The notes beneath the pieces are model-generated. The model saw only the letters and a program-made list of their open reading frames with translations, did not search any database and was not told the origin of the DNA. Below, piece by piece: positions 33,299 through 43,647 of a stretch of 64,000 bases of DNA. This DNA comes from JAEUMD01 sp036768475. Its GTDB lineage: Bacteria; Pseudomonadota; Alphaproteobacteria; Rhizobiales; Hyphomicrobiaceae. A program made the position numbers and the translations under genes. Position 1 is the first letter of the stretch. The number at the start of each line of letters is the position of its first letter. The stretch spans positions 98,945 to 162,944 of the forward strand of contig DAIPMW010000007.1 of NCBI GenBank assembly GCA_036768475.1. Direction: 5' to 3'.

Positions 33299-35140
33299 TC
33301 ACTGCACCTTCGCAACGAAACAGTCGATGGATTTGCGACGCAGTTCCTGGCAGGCGCTGGCTGCACCCTGCTGCGAGTCGAAGCCGGTGAAGCGGGCCCG
33401 GAAAAATTGGCGCTGGCCGCGCTTTACGGGCTCCGTTACGGGCGCGGCGTTGGCGAGGATCGTCAGGGCCCGTTCTCGGATCGCCTGCAACTGGCGCTCG
33501 GCCTCGTCGACGGAGTTGTAGGCGCCGATCTGAATGAGGTGCGTACCGCTAGCGGCAGGCGGCTGCTCCGCTGCCTGCGGGATCGACGTAGGCGATGGCG
33601 CGGCCGACGGCGCCGAGTTCGAGAGTGCAGCCGTCTCCATGCGCGCATGCGGCTGTCGTCGATCCATGATTTCCGGGCGATGGTCTGCAAGGATACGTGA
33701 AAGCTGGTCCTGGAGTGTCGAAGGTGCACGCGCGGTCGTGGCGCCCAGCTCGCCCCCCTGGCCTTGTTCGATATCGGCTGGCGGGGTCAAGGCAACGGGG
33801 GTTTCGTTGCTGGGATCCGGCGTGATCGCGCCGTCATGCTGCATTCCGAGCCCGGTGCGCCGGCCACTGTCGGCGTTTGCCGTGCTGGCGATCAAGTCGG
33901 AAATCGAGCGCGGTCCTGCAGCGGTATTGGTTCGGTTGGTCTCCTGCGTGTGCTGTCCGTTCCGCTCGCGGGCCTTGCGCGCAGCATCGCGACGCGCGGC
34001 GAGGTGCTCTGCGACGCCGACGTGGCGGACGCGTGCGATCGATATGCGCTCGTCGATGCCAGGCTTCATCGCCTCGGCGGACTGCACGGGCTTCTCTGCG
34101 GCGGCGAGCGGCGGTGGCTGTGGGGCGGGCGACGCAGCGGCGACACTTTCTTCGATGGCTGGTGCAGCAGCATCTGCGGGTGCCGGGCGCGGCAACGGCG
34201 GCGCCTTGCTGGGAGCGAGTGCGGATTTCGCCGGCTGCTCGATCCTCTTCGGCCTGGCGATCAACTGTGGCCGGTCGAGGCGCGGGCGGACGCGACGGGT
34301 CGATGCCTTCAGGAAGGAGTGGTCGAGAATAGAGCGCATGCGGGCGTTACGCTTGCCGGCGGTCGTGCCACCGAATACCGCCGCGACCAGATGTTTCGAG
34401 CCACGATGCACCGAAGCGACGAGGTTGAAGCCGGAAGCGCGCGTGTAGCCTGTCTTGATACCGTCGGTGCCGCGATAGCTGCGCAAAAGCGTGTTATGGT
34501 TTCGGTAGCTTGAGCCGGCGTAACTGAAGCGGTTGGTCGCGAACAGTTTGTAGTGCTCGGGGAATTCGTCCTGCAGGTGAAGCGCCAGGGTGAGCATGTC
34601 GCGGGCCGTGGTGAGCTGCTCGGAGTCGGGCAGGCCGGAGGCGTTCCGGAAGGTGGTTTTCGACATGCCGATCTCGCGCGCCTTGCGCGTCATCAGCCGT
34701 GCGAAATTGGTCTCGCTGCCCGCAATATGCTCCGCTAGCGCCACGGCGATGTCGTTGGCAGACTTGGTAACGAGGGAAAGTACAGCGTTGCGGACCGTGA
34801 TCGTATCCCCGGCATCGAGGTCGAGCTTGGACGGGGCCTGGGCTGCAGCCTGGGCCGAGATGGTGATCTTGTCGTCGTGCTTGAGGCGGCCCTTTTCGAT
34901 GAGCTCGAAGGTTAAGTAGAGCGTCATCATCTTGGTCAGGGATGCCGGGTAGCGCTGCTCGTCACCAGCCGAATTGTAGAGAACCTTCCCGGTGTTGGCG
35001 TCGATGACCATTGCTGACTGTTCGGCGGCAGAGGCATGCGGAAGCGGCGCGGCGAACACGCAGAACACGGCTGCCAAAATTGGCAGCATCTTCGTGTATA
35101 ATGGACGCAATAGTCCCTCGGCGCCTATCCGGTGGCTCAT
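33299..35140 (-). CDS. D-alanyl-D-alanine carboxypeptidase, DacF-like, with SPOR domain
   Basis: A 613-residue periplasmic penicillin-binding protein of the S11 family, which trims the terminal D-Ala from peptidoglycan stems. After a signal sequence (cleavage near ASAAE, residue 40) come the active-site motifs SLTK (Ser67 to Lys70), SAN (127-129) and KTG near residue 231. The middle 250 residues are Pro and Ala rich. The last 75 form a SPOR domain (from THLIQIGAYNSV), which binds denuded septal peptidoglycan. That points to a division-site function. Confidence 0.92.
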   Translation of the reverse strand: MSHRIGAEGLLRPLYTKMLPILAAVFCVFAAPLPHASAAEQSAMVIDANTGKVLYNSAGDEQRYPASLTKMMTLYLTFELIEKGRLKHDDKITISAQAAAQAPSKLDLDAGDTITVRNAVLSLVTKSANDIAVALAEHIAGSETNFARLMTRKAREIGMSKTTFRNASGLPDSEQLTTARDMLTLALHLQDEFPEHYKLFATNRFSYAGSSYRNHNTLLRSYRGTDGIKTGYTRASGFNLVASVHRGSKHLVAAVFGGTTAGKRNARMRSILDHSFLKASTRRVRPRLDRPQLIARPKRIEQPAKSALAPSKAPPLPRPAPADAAAPAIEESVAAASPAPQPPPLAAAEKPVQSAEAMKPGIDERISIARVRHVGVAEHLAARRDAARKARERNGQHTQETNRTNTAAGPRSISDLIASTANADSGRRTGLGMQHDGAITPDPSNETPVALTPPADIEQGQGGELGATTARAPSTLQDQLSRILADHRPEIMDRRQPHARMETAALSNSAPSAAPSPTSIPQAAEQPPAASGTHLIQIGAYNSVDEAERQLQAIRERALTILANAAPVTEPVKRGQRQFFRARFTGFDSQQGAASACQELRRKSIDCFVAKVQ

Positions 35141-35370
35141 AATCTTTTGCTCGAAACGCGACCCCTGGTGACCGCGACGCTTCGAGAAGGCGGTATAATG
35201 ATACCGTCCTTTTGACCCCGTTCCCGCGGTTGGTGCCCCTAACCTTCACAGGGCACCATGTTTGTTGGGCAGTTTTTTGACATGCGCTGCCACAGGATGC
35301 CCCAAGTCTAGGCACACTCATGGAAAAACGGGGTTAACCGAGAGGGCTGATCGGTAGCATAAGTGGATTT
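35141..35370. other. Shared regulatory gap between dacF-like and phasin genes
   Basis: This part of the 384-base gap contains the dacF-like promoter region and a palindrome. The rest, up to 35524, contains the phasin operators. No gene is supported in it. Confidence 0.5.
35191..35206. repeat. Short palindrome with TATAAT centre
   Basis: CGGTAT-AATG-ATACCG is a six-base inverted repeat about 50 bases before the dacF-like ATG. It contains TATAAT on the plus strand and TATCAT on the minus. It could be an operator or part of a promoter, but no -35 partner is clear. Confidence 0.35.
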
Positions 35371-35385
35371 TTGTGCGATGCAGCA
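35371..35385. promoter_or_regulatory. Candidate PhaR site 1
   Basis: TTGTGCGATGCAGCA is a near-copy (13 of 15 bases) of a second site 66 bases downstream. Alphaproteobacterial PhaR (phasin regulator) binds TGC-rich repeats upstream of phaP, so these are its likely operators. PhaR is not in the window; the assignment is by pattern and neighbour. Confidence 0.5.
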
Positions 35386-35421
35386 TTTTGCCGCTTGAAT
35401 TGCCGTTGCAAGCTCGCTATG

Positions 35422-35451
35422 TGTTGCACAAGGATTTTGTGCAATGCAACA
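35422..35451. promoter_or_regulatory. Candidate PhaR site 2 with nested inverted repeat
   Basis: The stretch has TTGCACAA (35424-35431), five bases, then TTGTGCAA (35437-35444), a perfect inverted repeat, flanked by TGTTGCA and TGCAACA. It includes TTGTGCAATGCAACA, which repeats site 1. It lies about 75 bases before the phasin start. Confidence 0.55.
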
Positions 35452-35524
35452 AATCTGACCAGAGATTCGAGGCGATCAGAGCAATTTCGCCCCCGACGCG
35501 ATCAGAACCCAACGAGGTGTCACC

Positions 35525-35854
35525 ATGATGAAGGGTATGGAAGACTTCCAGAAGCTCGGCCAGAGCAACATGGATTCTGCCATGAAGCTTTTCGGCGAGT
35601 TCACCAAGGGCTGGCAAGCCATTGCCGCGGAGTTCTCGGACTACAGCAAGCGCTCGTTCGAGGACGGTACGCAGACGCTGGAAAAGCTGATGGCCGCCAA
35701 GTCGCTGGAACAGGCCGTCGACATCCAGTCGAAGTATGTGAAGCGCAGCTATGACGAGTACATGCACCAGCTTGCCAAGGTTGGCTCCATGTATGCCGAA
35801 CTTGCCAAGGAGGCCTACCGGCCGATGGAGAAGCTGATGCAGTCTGGCCGCTGA
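35525..35854 (+). CDS. Phasin family protein
   Basis: A 109-residue helical protein with the phasin pattern: MEDFQKLGQSNMDSAMKLFGE, then KGWQAIAAEFSDYSKRSFEDG, and a C-terminal helix with ELAKEAYRPMEKL. Phasins coat polyhydroxyalkanoate granules. There is no leader peptide. GAGGTG lies a few bases before the ATG. Two PhaR-like sites upstream and a strong terminator downstream suggest a single-gene unit made when granules accumulate. No PHA synthase is visible here. Confidence 0.9.
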   Translation: MMKGMEDFQKLGQSNMDSAMKLFGEFTKGWQAIAAEFSDYSKRSFEDGTQTLEKLMAAKSLEQAVDIQSKYVKRSYDEYMHQLAKVGSMYAELAKEAYRPMEKLMQSGR

Positions 35855-35886
35855 TACCGCTTCAGCCGCCAATTTCCGGTTTTGCA

Positions 35887-35915
35887 GGCCCGGCGTTCGC
35901 GCCGGGCCTTTTTTT
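35887..35915 (+). terminator. Rho-independent terminator of the phasin gene
   Basis: GGCCCGGCG pairs perfectly with CGCCGGGCC around a TTCG tetraloop, followed by seven T residues. It lies 33 bases after the phasin stop and is the clearest intrinsic terminator in the window. Confidence 0.92.
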
Positions 35916-36189
35916 GTCGGTGCGGGACCCCAACATTAGTTCTGCCCGTGCCACGGACGGGTGACGGCGAATGACGTCTACAGACATCGTTACTTTCACC
36001 GGATGGCGGTGGAGATACAACCAGTTGCAGGGGTGAAATGCTGCAAGAGCGACAACTCTGGTCAATTGCAAGGTAGGTCTCGCGTCCGTTACAAAGATAG
36101 ATAGTCGCGCTGCGGTCTGCCCGCGCATTATGATTGTAGCGGTGGAGACAGCGGCAGCCGGCAATGGACCCGCGGTGGAGCGCGGAGTG
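35916..36189. other. Gap between phasin terminator and clpS
   Basis: No gene is supported. This interval should hold the clpS-clpA promoter, but no convincing -35/-10 pair is identified. The reading frame of clpS is open upstream from 36130 but without homology. Confidence 0.4.
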
Positions 36190-36555
36190 ATGACGAGAAT
36201 GAGTTGGATACGCATGAGCGGCAACAACGACGACGACGCGAACAAGGGCGGTGAGGGCGACGGCCGCACGGGCATCGTCACAAAGACACGACCGAAGACC
36301 AAGAAGCCGAGCCTCTACAAGGTTCTTCTACTCAATGATGATTACACGCCAATGGAATTCGTCGTGCACGTGCTGGAGCGGTTCTTCAACAAGGGTCGCG
36401 AGGACGCCACGCGCATCATGCTGCACGTCCACCATAAAGGTGTCGGATTGTGCGGCGTCTATACATTCGAAGTGGCCGAAACCAAGGTCACACAGGTGAT
36501 GGATTTCGCCCGCCAGAACCAGCATCCTTTGCGGTGCACGATGGAGAAGGAGTAG
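36190..36555 (+). CDS. clpS: ClpS adaptor
   Basis: ClpS delivers N-degron substrates to ClpAP. The 121-residue product has the conserved core KVLLLNDDYTPMEFVVHVLE, with the N-end-binding Asp pair, then HHKGVGLCGVYTFEVAETK. The start is uncertain: the ATG at 36190 has GGAG nine bases ahead; the ATG at 36214 gives a shorter N-terminus nearer to homologues. The clpA GTG follows eight bases after the stop, so the two are one operon. Confidence 0.93.
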   Translation: MTRMSWIRMSGNNDDDANKGGEGDGRTGIVTKTRPKTKKPSLYKVLLLNDDYTPMEFVVHVLERFFNKGREDATRIMLHVHHKGVGLCGVYTFEVAETKVTQVMDFARQNQHPLRCTMEKE

Positions 36556-36563
36556 CAGGTCCC

Positions 36564-39029
<2,466 letters not shown>

Positions 39030-39068
39030 CGCGACAGGCTGACGAGGTTCGCGCATTGCAGCGACAGG

Positions 39069-39098
39069 GAGCCGCCGGCCAGCACCGGCGGCTCTTTT
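39069..39098 (+). terminator. Rho-independent terminator of clpS-clpA
   Basis: GAGCCGCCGG pairs with CCGGCGGCTC around a six-base loop, followed by TTTT. It lies 39 bases after the clpA stop. Confidence 0.88.
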
Positions 39099-39218
39099 GT
39101 TTGCGGCACAGTCAGTCTCCAGGGGAACATCTGCGAATTTCGATACCTGCTAGGCCGCTCCCTCCTCGTGCACCGGCGGCATATCGCCGTAATGGGCACG
39201 CCAGACCAAGGGAGCTCA

Positions 39219-40316
39219 ATGATGTGCAATGCCTGCGCGCCAATATCCAACGCGGCCGACAACGATCGACTTGCGGCCTTCGAGACACGACTGATGGGCG
39301 CTTTCAACGAGGGCGCTCTGATGCTGATGACGTCGATAGGTCATCGTACCGGCCTGTTTGACGCCATGGCCGCCATGCACTCCGCCACGTCGACCACGAT
39401 CGCTGAGCGTGCCGGTTTGTCAGAGCGTTACGTTCGCGAATGGCTCGGCGCCATGGTTTGCGCAGGGGTCGTCACGCATGATGCTGCAAGGGGAGCTTAC
39501 GCGCTGCCGGCGGAGCACGCGCAGCGGCTCACGCGCACTGCCGATGTCAACATGGCGGTCGTGACGCAGTTCTTCTCGGTGCTCGGCGCCGTCGAGGACG
39601 ACATCGTCGCTTGTTTCAGCAATGGCGGCGGCGTTCCTTACGCGCGCTACCAGCGGTTCCATGAGGTGATGGCCGAGGAATCGGGGCAGACGGTTCTGCC
39701 GGCGCTGGAAACTGCGATCCTGCCGCTGGTGCCTGGTCTCATCGACCGGCTGAAGGCCGGCATACGCGTGCTCGATTTGGGATGCGGGCGAGGCCGCGCG
39801 CTCATCGCGCTGGCGCAATCGTTCCCTGAGAGCCGGTTCGTGGGTATGGACCTGTCGGTGGAGGCCATTGTCTGGGCGCGCGCGCAAGCTGAGCAGCTCG
39901 GGCTTGCCAACGTCGCATTCGAGACGCGGGATCTCAGCGATTTCGACCGCACCGCGCCGCGCGGCTGTTTCGATCTCGTCACCACATTCGATGCGGTACA
40001 CGACCAGCCGCAGCCGGCCAACATGCTACTCGGCATCCGCCGTTCGCTGGCGCAAAGCGGCGTCTATTTCGCACAAGACATCAAAGGTTCGAGCCACCAC
40101 GACGGCAATCGGGATAACCCGATCGGGACGTTCCTCTATACCATCTCGTGCATGCACTGCATGACTGTGTCGCTGGCGCAGGGTGGAGCCGGTCTCGGTG
40201 CGATGTGGGGCCGGGAGCTTGCGGAACAGATGTTCCGCGAGGCGGGATTCCAATCGGTCGAGGTGCATGAACTGGAGCATGACATACAGAACTACTACTA
40301 CGTCTGTCGCCCCTGA
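39219..40316 (+). CDS. SAM-dependent methyltransferase with N-terminal winged helix
   Basis: A 365-residue protein. The first 140 residues look like the winged-helix dimerisation region of this methyltransferase group (AERAGLSERYVREWLGAMVCAGVV). The SAM-binding motif I is VLDLGCGRGRAL near residue 185, followed by VGMDLSVEAI and a post-motif FDLVTTFDAVHD. The C-terminal part has many His and Cys residues (SSHHDGNRDN, TISCMHCMTV). AAGGGAG lies before the ATG pair at 39219/39222. The substrate is unknown; similar proteins modify small molecules. Confidence 0.88.
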   Translation: MMCNACAPISNAADNDRLAAFETRLMGAFNEGALMLMTSIGHRTGLFDAMAAMHSATSTTIAERAGLSERYVREWLGAMVCAGVVTHDAARGAYALPAEHAQRLTRTADVNMAVVTQFFSVLGAVEDDIVACFSNGGGVPYARYQRFHEVMAEESGQTVLPALETAILPLVPGLIDRLKAGIRVLDLGCGRGRALIALAQSFPESRFVGMDLSVEAIVWARAQAEQLGLANVAFETRDLSDFDRTAPRGCFDLVTTFDAVHDQPQPANMLLGIRRSLAQSGVYFAQDIKGSSHHDGNRDNPIGTFLYTISCMHCMTVSLAQGGAGLGAMWGRELAEQMFREAGFQSVEVHELEHDIQNYYYVCRP

Positions 40317-40330
40317 GGGCTCGACGTCTG

Positions 40331-40355
40331 GCCCGCTGCGCGTAGCGCGGCGGGC
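40331..40355 (+). terminator. Hairpin after the methyltransferase gene
   Basis: GCCCGCTGCGC pairs with GCGCGGCGGGC around a GTA loop, an 11-base stem with one G-T pair. It lies 14 bases after the stop. No T run follows, so its efficiency as a terminator is uncertain. Confidence 0.5.
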
Positions 40356-40440
40356 AGATGAGCGTCAAACGCAGAGCTCGCATGTTTGTGGTGCATAAGA
40401 CGGGACCGCGTATGCTTCCATCTTAAGACCTCACGAACTA

Positions 40441-40467
40441 GAGTGCGGGGCTTTCTGCCCCCCACTC
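40441..40467 (+). terminator. Second hairpin, before azlC
   Basis: GAGTGCGGGG pairs with CCCCCCACTC around a seven-base loop with one mismatch. It ends 21 bases before the azlC GTG start. It may be a terminator for upstream transcription or a leader structure controlling azlCD. Confidence 0.45.
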
Positions 40468-40488
40468 ATCTTCTAATGATCCCCATCT

Positions 40489-41253
40489 GTGATTCCTGAT
40501 GACGACTACGAGCTGCCGATGACGGAGCCTGCCGAACGCGGCTGGCAGGATGTGACGCCCACCGTTGCGTTCTGGCGCGGCATGGCGGTGGTGCTGGCGA
40601 CACCCGGAGTCATCTTGTTTGCGTCAGCGGCAGGGTTCGGGGCACTGGCGCGAGACGCCGGCTTTTCCGTAGCCAACTCGGTCTACATGATGGGTATCTT
40701 CTTCGCTCTTCCCGCGCAGGTCGTTCTGCTCGACCAGATCGCGCGCGGCGCATCGCTGGCCGCCGGCGCCTTGGCTGTTTCGTTGACGGGGCTCAGGTTG
40801 CTGCCGATGAGCGTCGTCATCATGCCGCTGCTCAAAGGGCCGCGCTCAAGCCGCTGGCGTTATCTGATCGTAGCGCATTTCGTCGCCGTCACTGCGTGGA
40901 TGGAGGGTTGGCGGCGATTGCCAAATGTGCCGCCGTCACTGCGCATGAATCACTTCATCGGAATTGGTCTGGGGCTGTTGCTGGCAACGCTTGCGGGAAC
41001 CTACGCGGGGTTCGAGATCGCGGGCACCGTGCCGACCGTGATCGCGGCAGCGCTGCTGTTCCTCACCCCGATCTATTTCCTGCTGTCACTCATAGCAACG
41101 GCGTCGGGCCGGTCGGACCTGATGGCGATAGCGTTCGGTGGGATGCTGGGGCCGCCTCTCTACCTGATGACGCCGGGGTTCGATCTGCTGCTCGCTGGCG
41201 TGATCGGTGGCAGCATCGCGCATACGATCGCAAAGCAGCGAGGCGGACGATGA
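40489..41253 (+). CDS. azlC: AzlC-family amino acid exporter, large subunit
   Basis: AzlC with AzlD exports branched-chain amino acids or analogues. The 254-residue protein has about seven membrane helices, with the family motifs AAGFGALARDAGFS and TGLRLLPMSVVIMPLLK. The GTG at 40489 is the first start in frame; an ATG at 40519 would remove ten residues and lacks a clear ribosome site too. The stop overlaps azlD's ATG. Substrate range is inferred from the family. Confidence 0.88.
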   Translation: MIPDDDYELPMTEPAERGWQDVTPTVAFWRGMAVVLATPGVILFASAAGFGALARDAGFSVANSVYMMGIFFALPAQVVLLDQIARGASLAAGALAVSLTGLRLLPMSVVIMPLLKGPRSSRWRYLIVAHFVAVTAWMEGWRRLPNVPPSLRMNHFIGIGLGLLLATLAGTYAGFEIAGTVPTVIAAALLFLTPIYFLLSLIATASGRSDLMAIAFGGMLGPPLYLMTPGFDLLLAGVIGGSIAHTIAKQRGGR

Positions 41254-41621
41254 GCGGATCTGAAACCGCTGTGGCCGTGACGCAGCTCCCCGATGGCTGG
41301 ACGCTGGCAGTGCTCTTGACGGCAATCTCGCTCATGGCGCATGAGCCGTGGCGCTGGGTCGGCATGTTCCTCGGTCGCAACCTTGATATCGAAAGCGATC
41401 TTTTCCGCTGGGTGAGGGCAGTTTCGACAGCGCTGGTGGCGGCGCTGGTGATGCGGTTGCTCATCTTTCCGGCCGGTGCGCTGCAAGACGTGTCGATGAG
41501 TGTGCGGGCAGTTGCCATGGCAGCGGGCCTCGCGCTGTTCTTTGCGTCAGGACGGCGGATCGCGGTCGGCGTGCTGGGAGCGGCTGGCGTGCTGGTGGCG
41601 CTGCGGCTGATGCTGGAATGA
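41250..41621 (+). CDS. azlD: AzlD-family amino acid exporter, small subunit
   Basis: A 123-residue membrane protein with four predicted helices, directly coupled to azlC through an ATGA overlap. The sequence PWRWVGMFLGRNL and VSTALVAALVMRLLIFPAGAL fit the AzlD partner family. The pair is likely one exporter. It converges on the NmrA-like gene with four bases between. Confidence 0.82.
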   Translation: MSGSETAVAVTQLPDGWTLAVLLTAISLMAHEPWRWVGMFLGRNLDIESDLFRWVRAVSTALVAALVMRLLIFPAGALQDVSMSVRAVAMAAGLALFFASGRRIAVGVLGAAGVLVALRLMLE

Positions 41622-41625
41622 AGTG

Positions 41626-42270
41626 CTACTGGATGATGAGCGGCGTCTTGTGAATGAATGTGCCGTCACGGATTTCGTCGGCGAGAAAGCGGGCGACATC
41701 GGCGCGGGCGACGGTCTTGAATTCCCAGGTCTCGGGATCAGCGAGGGCGCGGTAACGCCCCATCACCGGCGCCGACACGAGAACTCCCGGCCGCGCGATT
41801 GTCCATTCGAGCCCTGAGTCACGCACGATCCGTTCCTGCACGTCCTTGTCGTCGTAGACGCGCTTCAGCATGAGCGGGAACATCACGCCGTCGAAGAGAA
41901 TGCCGAAGTGACCGCGACTGTCGCCGGCACCGAGACCCGTCACGCAGATGAGGCGCTTGGGACCATGTTCGCGCATGAGGTCGACGATGTTGCGTGTCGC
42001 GCGCGAGAAGAGTGTCGTGCCGGTAAGCATCGTGCGGAAGCTCATGGCGACGCCGAGTGTGACAATGACGGCGTCTACTCCGGCGAGTGAGCGTTCCACA
42101 TCCGCCTTGCTCAAGGCATCGCCGGCGACCTTCTCCAGATTGGGATTGTTGATCGGAATGCGGGTCGCGGATCGCGCGAAGGCGCGCACCCGATGACCGT
42201 CGGTGAGCAGCGCCTTCACGGTCTCGAACCCAATTCCCTGGCTGGCGCCGATGACGAGGATCGTGGACAT
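41626..42270 (-). CDS. NmrA-like NAD(P)-binding protein
   Basis: A 214-residue Rossmann-fold protein with the nucleotide loop ILVIGASQGIGFETV at the N-terminus and RVRAFARSATRIP for the cofactor phosphate or adenine side. It belongs to the extended atypical short-chain dehydrogenase/NmrA group that may bind NAD(P) without catalysis; the Tyr-Lys pair of true SDRs is not obvious. The ATG at 42270 is chosen since the conserved loop starts three residues in. Function unknown. Confidence 0.85.
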   Translation of the reverse strand: MSTILVIGASQGIGFETVKALLTDGHRVRAFARSATRIPINNPNLEKVAGDALSKADVERSLAGVDAVIVTLGVAMSFRTMLTGTTLFSRATRNIVDLMREHGPKRLICVTGLGAGDSRGHFGILFDGVMFPLMLKRVYDDKDVQERIVRDSGLEWTIARPGVLVSAPVMGRYRALADPETWEFKTVARADVARFLADEIRDGTFIHKTPLIIQ

Positions 42271-42572
42271 CTGTGGAACCTGCCTTTGAGCTGGCTTATG
42301 CATTGCCAGAGCATGTTTCGCTGAAGTGTGCAGCGGTTCAGCGTAAAAAATATGCACGAAACAAGGTGCTGGATCGGCTGAGTGGTGTGCAGTCGTGCTT
42401 CTGTCGACGCCGATTGACCAAGGATACGAGCATTTGTGCGCATCGTCACCGAAACCGCGCGCTGCGGCGGCGATACTGCGCATTGTGTTCTTCTGGACTA
42501 TAGAATGGAGATCGCCGGCTCGCACCCTCCGAAACGAGCAGGGACAGGGGCGATACGTGCAAGGACAGATCG
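42271..42572. other. Gap between the divergent NmrA-like and rhodanese genes
   Basis: Contains the repeat-like element at 42309-42360 and the promoter regions of both genes. No gene is supported. Confidence 0.45.
42309..42360. repeat. Repeat-like element resembling a rhizobial interspersed sequence
   Basis: AGAGCATGTTTCGCTGAA leads into the perfect inverted repeat CGCTGAA (42319-42325) and TTCAGCG (42337-42343), then ATATGCACGAAAC. Rhizobial genomes contain many intergenic elements with the same AGAGCATG/GTGTGCAGCGGTT plan, from memory of those families. Only one copy is visible here. Confidence 0.4.
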
Positions 42573-43052
42573 ATGCGCGACAGCTACAAGACGCTCTCTG
42601 AGAAGGCTGCTGCAGAAATCAGCGAAATCATGCCTTGGGATCTTCAGGCGAGACTGGGGAGCGAGCCTGATCTCATGGTGCTCGACGTGCGCGAGCGGAC
42701 CGAATACGAGGCAGCCCACATCAAGGGCGCGATCAACGTACCGCGCGGGATCCTGGAGGCGGCCTGCGAGTGGGACTATGCCGAGACGGAGCCGGAGTTG
42801 GTGACGGCGCGGCAGCGGTCGATTGTCGTCGTGTGTCGATCGGGCAACCGCAGCGCGCTTGCCGCTCTTGTCATGAAGGCGATCGGTTTCGAAAACGTGG
42901 CGTCAATGAAGCTGGGCATCAAGGGATGGAACGACGGCGATCTTCCGCTCGTCGATTGCCGCGGCAGGAGCGTCGATCCGGATGATGCCGCGCACCTCAT
43001 CGAGCCGAAGCTGGCGCCCGAACAGATCGATCCGGCACGACGCAAGCCCTGA
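42573..43052 (+). CDS. Rhodanese-domain protein
   Basis: A 159-residue single-domain sulfurtransferase. The fold motifs are LMVLDVRERTEYEAAHIKGA and the active loop VVCRSGNRSAL, where the cysteine would carry persulfide. Rhodaneses transfer sulfur or scavenge cyanide. The C-terminal 30 residues after the domain are polar. It starts at ATG 42573 in a short leader and converges on the HIT gene. Confidence 0.9.
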   Translation: MRDSYKTLSEKAAAEISEIMPWDLQARLGSEPDLMVLDVRERTEYEAAHIKGAINVPRGILEAACEWDYAETEPELVTARQRSIVVVCRSGNRSALAALVMKAIGFENVASMKLGIKGWNDGDLPLVDCRGRSVDPDDAAHLIEPKLAPEQIDPARRKP

Positions 43053-43075
43053 GGGCGGTTCCGGCGAACGAGCGA

Positions 43076-43531
43076 TTAGCGCTCTGGCAATTCTTTCAGC
43101 GCGGCGCGGATCTTATCGGCGTTGGCGGCCAGCACCTCATGCTTTTCCATGCCGCTCTCGTGGCGTTTCAGCGGCACACCCTCGTGGCGCGGAATCACGT
43201 GGACGTGGATGTGGAACACGGTCTGCCCGCCGGCCGGCTCGTTGAACTGCATGATCGTAATACCGTCTGCCGCGAAAGCCTTTTTCACCGCTCGTGCCAT
43301 GCGCTGGGTGAAGGGCAACAGCTTCTGCAGAACATGGACATCAGCATCGAGCAGATTGCGCGAAGGCGTCTTCGGCACAAGGAGCGTATGGCCGGGTGCT
43401 TGCGGCATCACATCCATGAAGGCGACGAAATCGTCGTTCTCGTAGACCTTGTGACTGGGCATCTCGCCGCGAATGATCTTGGCGAAAATATTGCTGTCAT
43501 CGTATTGGGGCATGTCGCTCATAGGGGCCAT
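43076..43531 (-). CDS. HIT-family nucleotide hydrolase
   Basis: A 151-residue protein with the histidine triad HIHVHVIPR near residue 110 and NIFAKIIRGEMPSHKVYEND at the N-terminus, as in the Hint branch. These enzymes cleave AMP from lysine or other phosphoramidates. Three in-frame ATGs (43531, 43522, 43513) are all plausible starts. Substrate unknown. Confidence 0.92.
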   Translation of the reverse strand: MAPMSDMPQYDDSNIFAKIIRGEMPSHKVYENDDFVAFMDVMPQAPGHTLLVPKTPSRNLLDADVHVLQKLLPFTQRMARAVKKAFAADGITIMQFNEPAGGQTVFHIHVHVIPRHEGVPLKRHESGMEKHEVLAANADKIRAALKELPER

Positions 43532-43647
43532 CGCTGTCGCAATTCTTTGAACGCGGCAGCATGACTAGCATATTTCGGCTGCGAGGGAAGTGTTCAGCTC
43601 CTCATTACGCCGAAAGGCGCGTCATCCATGCAGGCGTTGGGGCTCGC

